From assembly GCA_052061695.1 (NCBI GenBank), contig JBPZEY010000007.1: a DNA stretch of 64,000 nt; one strand, given 5' to 3'. Shown here piece by piece: positions 59,677-64,000 of this stretch. This DNA comes from Alkalicoccus luteus. Its GTDB lineage: Bacteria; Bacillota; Bacilli; Bacillales; Salisediminibacteriaceae. Every line of letters starts with the position of its first letter. The stretch's first letter is position 1. Both the position numbers and the translations under genes were made by a program. The notes beneath the pieces were generated by a model. That model made no database searches. It was not told the DNA's origin and saw only the letters and a list, made by a program, of their open reading frames with translations.

Positions 59677-61089
59677 ATGATGAAAGGACGCGTCACGCAG
59701 GTTACCGGTCCGGTAGTAGACGTTCAGTTTGAGCGCGGCCACCTGCCTAACATTAACAACGCCATCACGATTTCCGAGAAGGCGCAGACAGAAGGCGAAG
59801 TCAGCATTGACCTGACGCTCGAAGTTGCGCTTCACCTCGGAGACGATACAGTCCGTACGGTTGCGATGTCCTCTACAGACGGACTCGTCCGCGGCACAGA
59901 AGTACTCGACACAGGTCGCCCTATTTCCGTACCAGTCGGGGATGTGACGCTCGGCCGCGTCTTCAACGTACTCGGTGAAAACATCGACCTCGATGAAGAA
60001 ATTGCAGCAGACGCACCGCGCAACCCGATTCACCGTCAAGCTCCAGAATATGATGAGCTTCAGACGGAAACGGTTATTCTTGAAACAGGCATCAAAGTCG
60101 TAGACCTGCTTGCCCCTTACGTAAAAGGTGGTAAGATCGGTCTGTTCGGCGGTGCCGGAGTAGGAAAGACCGTTCTGATCCAGGAGCTGATTAACAACAT
60201 CGCTCAGGAGCACGAAGGTATTTCCGTATTTGCCGGCGTAGGGGAGCGTACCCGTGAAGGGAACGACCTCTACTTCGAAATGAAGGATTCCGGTGTTATC
60301 AACCAGACGGCAATGGTTTTCGGCCAGATGAACGAGCCGCCGGGTGCACGTATGCGTGTAGCCCTGACTGGACTCACTATGGCAGAGCATTTCCGTGATA
60401 ACGAAGGGAAAGACGTACTGCTCTTTATCGACAACATCTTCCGCTTTACTCAAGCCGGTATGGAAGTATCCGCCCTTCTCGGACGTATGCCTTCCGCGGT
60501 AGGGTATCAGCCGACACTCTCTACGGAGATGGGTCAGCTGCAGGAGCGAATCACGTCGACGAAGAAAGGTTCTGTTACATCGATCCAGGCGATCTACGTA
60601 CCTGCTGATGACTACACAGACCCTGCACCAGCAACGACGTTCGCACACCTTGATGCAACGACGAACCTGGAGCGTAAGCTTTCCGAAATGGGTATTTATC
60701 CAGCGGTGGATCCGCTCGCATCAACATCCCGTGCGCTTTCTCCGGAAATCGTCGGCGATGAGCATTATGCGGTGGCACGTGAAGTACAGGAAACGCTGCA
60801 GAAGTACAAGGAACTCCAGGATATCATCGCGATCCTTGGTATGGACGAGCTGTCTGAAGAAGACAAGCTGACCGTATCCCGTGCGCGCCGTATCCAGTTC
60901 TTCCTGTCGCAGAACTTCCACGTAGCCGAGCAGTTCACCGGGCAGAAAGGTTCTTACGTGCCGGTTAAAGAAACAATTAAAGGCTTCCAGGAGATCCTCG
61001 AAGGCAAATACGACGACATTCCGGAAGATGCCTTCCGTCTCGTCGGCCGTATCGAAGAGGTTGTCGAAAAAGCGAAGCAGATGTCCTAA
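59677..61089 (+). CDS. atpD: ATP synthase F1 subunit beta
   Basis: A 470-residue catalytic subunit. The P-loop GGAGVGKT lies at about residues 157-164, the catalytic glutamate region in GVGERTREGNDLY and the signature PAVDPLASTSRALSP at about 345. GGAGGAGG precedes tandem ATGs; the first is taken. The coding region has a strongly biased, highly expressed codon pattern. Confidence 0.98.
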   Translation: MMKGRVTQVTGPVVDVQFERGHLPNINNAITISEKAQTEGEVSIDLTLEVALHLGDDTVRTVAMSSTDGLVRGTEVLDTGRPISVPVGDVTLGRVFNVLGENIDLDEEIAADAPRNPIHRQAPEYDELQTETVILETGIKVVDLLAPYVKGGKIGLFGGAGVGKTVLIQELINNIAQEHEGISVFAGVGERTREGNDLYFEMKDSGVINQTAMVFGQMNEPPGARMRVALTGLTMAEHFRDNEGKDVLLFIDNIFRFTQAGMEVSALLGRMPSAVGYQPTLSTEMGQLQERITSTKKGSVTSIQAIYVPADDYTDPAPATTFAHLDATTNLERKLSEMGIYPAVDPLASTSRALSPEIVGDEHYAVAREVQETLQKYKELQDIIAILGMDELSEEDKLTVSRARRIQFFLSQNFHVAEQFTGQKGSYVPVKETIKGFQEILEGKYDDIPEDAFRLVGRIEEVVEKAKQMS

Positions 61090-61148
61090 TACACGGCCTC
61101 ACGTCCGGCACGAGCTGCCGGCACGAAGCCATCAGCAAATCGAAGCGC

Positions 61149-61181
61149 CCGCTTCTGTCTCATGACAGAAGGCGGTCTTTC
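61149..61181 (+). other. Intra-operon hairpin between atpD and atpC
   Basis: Stem CGCTTCTGTC / GACAGAAGGCG (about 61150-61159 with 61164-61174, one bulge) is followed by GTCTTTCG. It could reduce read-through into atpC or be an RNA-processing site. Confidence 0.5.
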
Positions 61182-61198
61182 GAGAAGGAGGGTGACCG

Positions 61199-61600
61199 GT
61201 GAGTACGATGCAAGCGAACGTCGTCACTCCAGACGGCACCGTATTTGACGGAGAAGTGAACATGATCAGCGTGAGAACGATCGAAGGAGAGCTCGGCATC
61301 CTGCCGCGCCACCTTCCGCTCGTCACTCCGCTCGATATCGGACCAGTCCGCCTCAAGCAGGATGGCAAGGTCCAGCTCATCGCACTGAGCGGCGGCTTCA
61401 TGGAAGTCCGCGGCGATGAGGTCAACGTGCTTGCTGAATCCGCAGAGCTGCCGTCTGACATTGATATTACCCGGGCCCGCGCCGCGAAGGAACGCGCCGA
61501 GCGCCGACTCCAAGAGGCGAAAAAGGAAAACATTGATTTCCGCCGCGCCGAGCTGGCATTAAAGCGCGCGTTGAACCGACTCGACGTCGCCCAGGGTTAA
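61199..61600 (+). CDS. atpC: ATP synthase F1 subunit epsilon
   Basis: A 133-residue subunit with an N-terminal beta-sandwich (VVTPDGTVFDGEVNMISVRTIEGELGILPRHLPLVTPLDIG) and two C-terminal helices that can inhibit ATP hydrolysis. A GTG start at 61199 has AAGGAGGG 6 bases upstream. Last gene of the atp operon; a clear terminator follows. Confidence 0.95.
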   Translation: MSTMQANVVTPDGTVFDGEVNMISVRTIEGELGILPRHLPLVTPLDIGPVRLKQDGKVQLIALSGGFMEVRGDEVNVLAESAELPSDIDITRARAAKERAERRLQEAKKENIDFRRAELALKRALNRLDVAQG

Positions 61601-61602
61601 AA

Positions 61603-61638
61603 AGAAAACCGGACGCCTTACCAGGTGTCCGGTTTTTT
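61603..61638 (+). terminator. Terminator of the atp operon
   Basis: A 12-bp stem (AAACCGGACGCC with GGTGTCCGGTTT, one G-T pair) followed by TTTTC. Confidence 0.92.
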
Positions 61639-61650
61639 CTATGGGCGGGC

Positions 61651-61840
61651 AGAAATGATAAGTTGCCCTGGAGAATGATAACTTTACGAGAGGAAATGAA
61701 CAGATTTTCTGTATAGCGAACGCCGGATGATAACACTAATACGTTTCCCGGCCAGAATGAAAAGTTTAAGCCCCCAAATGATAAGGTTACGGCTCCGTTT
61801 AATAAGTTCGACGCCTGAAATAAAAACGTTCCGCTAAAAC
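61651..61840. repeat. Degenerate ~21-nt intergenic repeats, copy C (atpC-ywzB gap)
   Basis: Imperfect units, mostly 20-22 bases, begin near 61651, 61672, 61694, 61727, 61754, 61776, 61798 and 61818. Examples are AGAAATGATAAGTTGCCCTG, AGAATGATAACTTTACGAGA and AAATGATAAGGTTACGGCTC. The shared core AAATGATAAG-TT also occurs in copy B (CAAATGATTAACTT). Confidence 0.6.
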
Positions 61841-62229
61841 AGCGGGCGCTGAAATTCGCCGGATGGATGTCCGCCCGAGCATCCCCGAACCGCTGATCCA
61901 ACCTCTCCATGAAAGAAAATATTCCAAACTTCCCGTAAAATATCCGATAAAGTGAAACGTCTCGAACCATAACTCGTCTAATGAGATGCAGCATCAGGAT
62001 GAAACGCTTCCTTTGCCTCATAGAGCGGCTTCTTTCAGCAGATATTACAGTTTAATGACAAAAAGAGGGTTAAATTTGCTGAAAATAGTGAATGAGAGTA
62101 TTAAGTCCTTTTTAGGCAAAATAGCGCTGTTTTCTGGCTTTTCTGTGCAACTATCAGCAAAATTGGCAAATGTGTCCGAAAATCGTTCCAAATACCTAGC
62201 ATTTTCTTTCGATTTATGCTTAAATGCGG
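61841..62229. other. Gene-free region with an A/T-rich second half
   Basis: Nothing coding is convincing. From about 62040 to 62230 base composition drops clearly in G+C compared with the rest of the window, and poly-A/T words dominate. A short open frame on the minus strand (62045-62242) lacks a ribosome site. Confidence 0.5.
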
Positions 62230-62258
62230 TTTTCGCCAGCACGATTTTTCGTTATGAT
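62230..62258 (+). promoter_or_regulatory. Possible promoter of ywzB
   Basis: TTTTCG (62230-62235), a 17-base spacer and TATGAT (62253-62258). The -35 box is poor. Confidence 0.45.
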
Positions 62259-62334
62259 AGAGTTTGTGCCAGTCTGGGGTTCGTGCAGACTTTCACAAGA
62301 AATCGCACAGCAGAGCGTATTCGGAGGGTATGAG

Positions 62335-62571
62335 ATGATGTTTGAATCACTGGGACAGCAGTCACTGTTCAGCATTTTAATCAGTCTGATGGTGCTTGTC
62401 ATCGTCTGGTGGTGTATCCAGTCCTTTCGATTTGATGTATTTGTCAAAGATCCTGACGGGATCAAAGTGAAAACATTGATGATTCTGACGACGCTTGCAC
62501 TGACCCATCTGGTAACCGGATTTATTCTGAACTACCTGAACTGGGCAACATCCCTGCGCTATATGTTTTGA
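62335..62571 (+). CDS. ywzB: DUF1146 family membrane protein YwzB
   Basis: A 78-residue protein with two hydrophobic helices (about 10-30 and 46-66) around the charged segment SFRFDVFVKDPDGIKVKT. It is recognised as DUF1146/YwzB by size, pattern and its place between the atp operon and murAA. The function is unknown. GGAGGG at 62323-62328 precedes the tandem ATGs. Confidence 0.87.
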   Translation: MMFESLGQQSLFSILISLMVLVIVWWCIQSFRFDVFVKDPDGIKVKTLMILTTLALTHLVTGFILNYLNWATSLRYMF

Positions 62572-62818
62572 CCGGCCGACTAGAGACCCGTACATATCAA
62601 TCGTACGGCACCATCATGAACCGGGGAACATGCCGGCTGCATCAGCTACTATGATGCCGGAACAATGCATTGTTGTACAGGGGTACAGCATTGCTCTATC
62701 AACGCGCAGAAAAAAACAGCTTTAAAATGAACCAGACACTGTCTTTAAACGTTGTAATTAATAAGAAGCGGCACGACTACCAGTTGTAAAACGCAACATG
62801 GATACGGAGGGGAAAGCA
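62572..62818. other. Intergenic region between ywzB and murAA
   Basis: About 250 bases without a gene (B. subtilis has ywmA and ywmB near here). It holds short inverted repeats (CCGTAC with GTACGG at about 62588-62609; GTAC pair around 62674-62686) and ends with the GGAGGGG ribosome site of murAA. No clear promoter was identified. Confidence 0.5.
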
Positions 62819-64000
62819 TTGGAAAAAATTATTGTACAAGGCGGCCAGCGTCTGAGCGGTTCCGTGCGAATTGAAGGAGCCAAAAACGCTGTACTGCCGG
62901 TTATCGCAGCATCGATTCTTGCCAGCAAGGGGACGAGCAACATTTACGACGTTCCGGCACTTGCAGATGTGTATACGATCAGTGAGGTGCTCCGCAATCT
63001 GAACGCTGATGTCGACTATAATGGATCGAATCACATTCAGGTGAACGCTGAACGGAATCTCGCAGTAGAAGCACCGTTTGAATACGTGCGGAAAATGCGC
63101 GCATCCTTTCTCGTTATGGGCCCGCTCCTTGCACGTGAAGGCCACGCCCGCATTGCACTTCCAGGCGGATGCGCAATCGGATCCCGTCCAATTGACCAGC
63201 ATCTAAAAGGCTTCGAAGCAATGGGAGCGGAAGTGGAAATCGGCAACGGTTTTATCGAAGCGAAAGTGGACGGCCGACTTAAAGGCGACAAGGTCTATCT
63301 CGACTTTCCAAGCGTTGGCGCAACGGAAAACATTATGATGGCAGCCTCCATGGCTGAAGGCACGACGATCATTGAGAACGCGGCAGAAGAGCCTGAAATT
63401 GTCTGCCTCGCAACGTACCTGAACGCGATGGGCGCAAAAGTCCGCGGTGCCGGTACAGGCACGATCCGCATCGACGGCGTGGAAGAACTCCACGGTGCTG
63501 ATCACACGATTATTCCGGACCGTATCGAAGCAGGAACGTACATGGCAGCTGCCGCCATCACCGGCGGCAACGTGCTGGTGGAAAACGTTCTGCCGGAGCA
63601 TCTTCGTCCAGTCATTGCAAAGATGACAGAGATGGGTGTTCACATTGAAGAAGAGGGAACCGGCCTCCGCGTCATCGGACCGGAAAAGCTGAAGGCAGTC
63701 GATATCAAGACGATGCCGCATCCTGGCTTCCCGACCGATATGCAGTCGCAGATGATGGCGATGATGCTTATCGCAGAGGGCAACAGCGTGATCACAGAAA
63801 CGGTGTTTGAAAACCGCTTCATGCACGTGGAGGAATTCCGCCGCATGAACGGAGATATTAAAATTGAGGGACGTACGTCAATCGTAAACGGACCAGTTGC
63901 ACTGCAGGGAGCAGAAGTAGCCTCTACGGACCTCCGCGCAGGTGCTGCACTCGTTCTCACAGGTCTGGTCGCAGAGGGCCGGACGCGCGTGACGGAGCTG
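62819..64000 (+). CDS. murAA: UDP-N-acetylglucosamine 1-carboxyvinyltransferase MurAA, 3' truncated
   Basis: The first 394 codons of the main MurA enzyme; the window ends before the stop. A TTG start follows GGAGGGG by 7-8 bases and gives MEKIIVQGGQRLSGSVRIEG, the family N-terminus. K22-N23 is in EGAKNAVLPVIAAS, the catalytic cysteine is C118 in LPGGCAIGSRPIDQHLKGFEAMGAE, and TMPHPGFPTDMQSQMMAM is conserved. It is much closer to B. subtilis MurAA than the paralogue at 30239, and the place after the atp operon is conserved. Confidence 0.96.
   Translation, partial: MEKIIVQGGQRLSGSVRIEGAKNAVLPVIAASILASKGTSNIYDVPALADVYTISEVLRNLNADVDYNGSNHIQVNAERNLAVEAPFEYVRKMRASFLVMGPLLAREGHARIALPGGCAIGSRPIDQHLKGFEAMGAEVEIGNGFIEAKVDGRLKGDKVYLDFPSVGATENIMMAASMAEGTTIIENAAEEPEIVCLATYLNAMGAKVRGAGTGTIRIDGVEELHGADHTIIPDRIEAGTYMAAAAITGGNVLVENVLPEHLRPVIAKMTEMGVHIEEEGTGLRVIGPEKLKAVDIKTMPHPGFPTDMQSQMMAMMLIAEGNSVITETVFENRFMHVEEFRRMNGDIKIEGRTSIVNGPVALQGAEVASTDLRAGAALVLTGLVAEGRTRVTEL

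Noticed and set aside
58699..60648. 649-codon open frame on the minus strand across atpG and atpD
   Set aside because: It mirrors highly conserved sense genes, has no ribosome site or family match, and is rich in Cys, Arg and His, typical of an antisense shadow.
62045..62242. 65-codon minus-strand open frame in the A/T-rich segment before ywzB
   Set aside because: No ribosome site, no recognisable family; probably chance in low-G+C DNA.
1..64000. tRNA, rRNA, CRISPR arrays, insertion sequences, prophage, T-box or other known riboswitches
   Set aside because: Looked for by eye on both strands, especially in gaps before argS, glyA, upp and pyrG; none was supported except the pyrG attenuator.

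Overview
The window is about 64 kb of chromosome from a spore-forming member of the Bacillaceae, most likely a (halo)alkaliphile related to genera such as Alkalicoccus or Salisediminibacterium (genus is inference). The gene order follows the Bacillus subtilis chromosome: speE-speB, ywiB-argS, clsB/fadF/acdA, rpoE-pyrG-ywjG-spo0F-fba-tal-murA2-(glpX)-rho-rpmE-tdk-prfA-prmC-ywlC-ywlE-rpiB-ywlG-glyA-upp-atp operon-ywzB-murAA. Spo0F indicates sporulation. cre-like sites, -24/-12 (SigL) promoters and a FadR-type operator point to standard Bacillus regulators. ATP synthase subunits a and c carry residues characteristic of alkaliphilic Bacillus. No tRNA, rRNA, CRISPR array, insertion sequence or prophage was seen.

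Layout. 1-3305: 3' part of a sodium:solute symporter, a small membrane protein and an acyl-CoA synthetase, probably for uptake and activation of short carboxylic acids. 3733-9009: spermidine synthesis (speE-speB), ywiB-argS, a tiny XapX protein and two overlapping paralogous deaminases. 9063-12305 (minus strand): a P1B-4 metal-exporting ATPase and a cardiolipin synthase. 12546-24271: an acyl-CoA and branched-chain oxidation block, with fadF under a perfect FadR-type palindrome and a cre site, then a seven-gene operon of thiolase, hydroxyacyl-CoA dehydrogenase, two acyl-CoA dehydrogenases, MeaB GTPase, a TetR regulator and the fused isobutyryl-CoA mutase IcmF. Together these would degrade fatty and branched-chain acyl-CoAs and pass electrons to the quinone pool through FadF.

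24426-34392: the conserved core from rpoE to tdk. pyrG has a leader fitting CTP-sensitive reiterative initiation. A decayed glpX remnant sits between murA2 and rho, where B. subtilis has intact glpX. 34436-43253: an inserted block for 3-hydroxybutyrate/acetoacetate metabolism (thiolase, sigma-54 activator, CoA-transferase, GntP permease, SDR dehydrogenase) with two -24/-12 promoters, followed by a minus-strand CoA-disulfide-reductase-like gene. 43446-48411: prfA, prmC, ywlC, ywlE, rpiB and ywlG, with a cluster of DnaA boxes in front of and inside ywlC.

48637-51273: a second inserted module in which a degenerate ABC-ATPase-like domain fused to a LytTR DNA-binding domain lies next to an ABC exporter. 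51499-64000: glyA, upp, the complete F-type ATP synthase operon (atpZ-like, atpI, B, E, F, H, A, G, D, C), ywzB and the start of murAA.

The most unusual feature unexplained by genes is a family of degenerate 20-22 nt repeats filling three intergenic gaps (25006-25171, 53694-53883, 61651-61840). The first two align with each other over roughly 150 bases and differ by about one unit. All product names come from motif and family recognition by eye; no database search was run.
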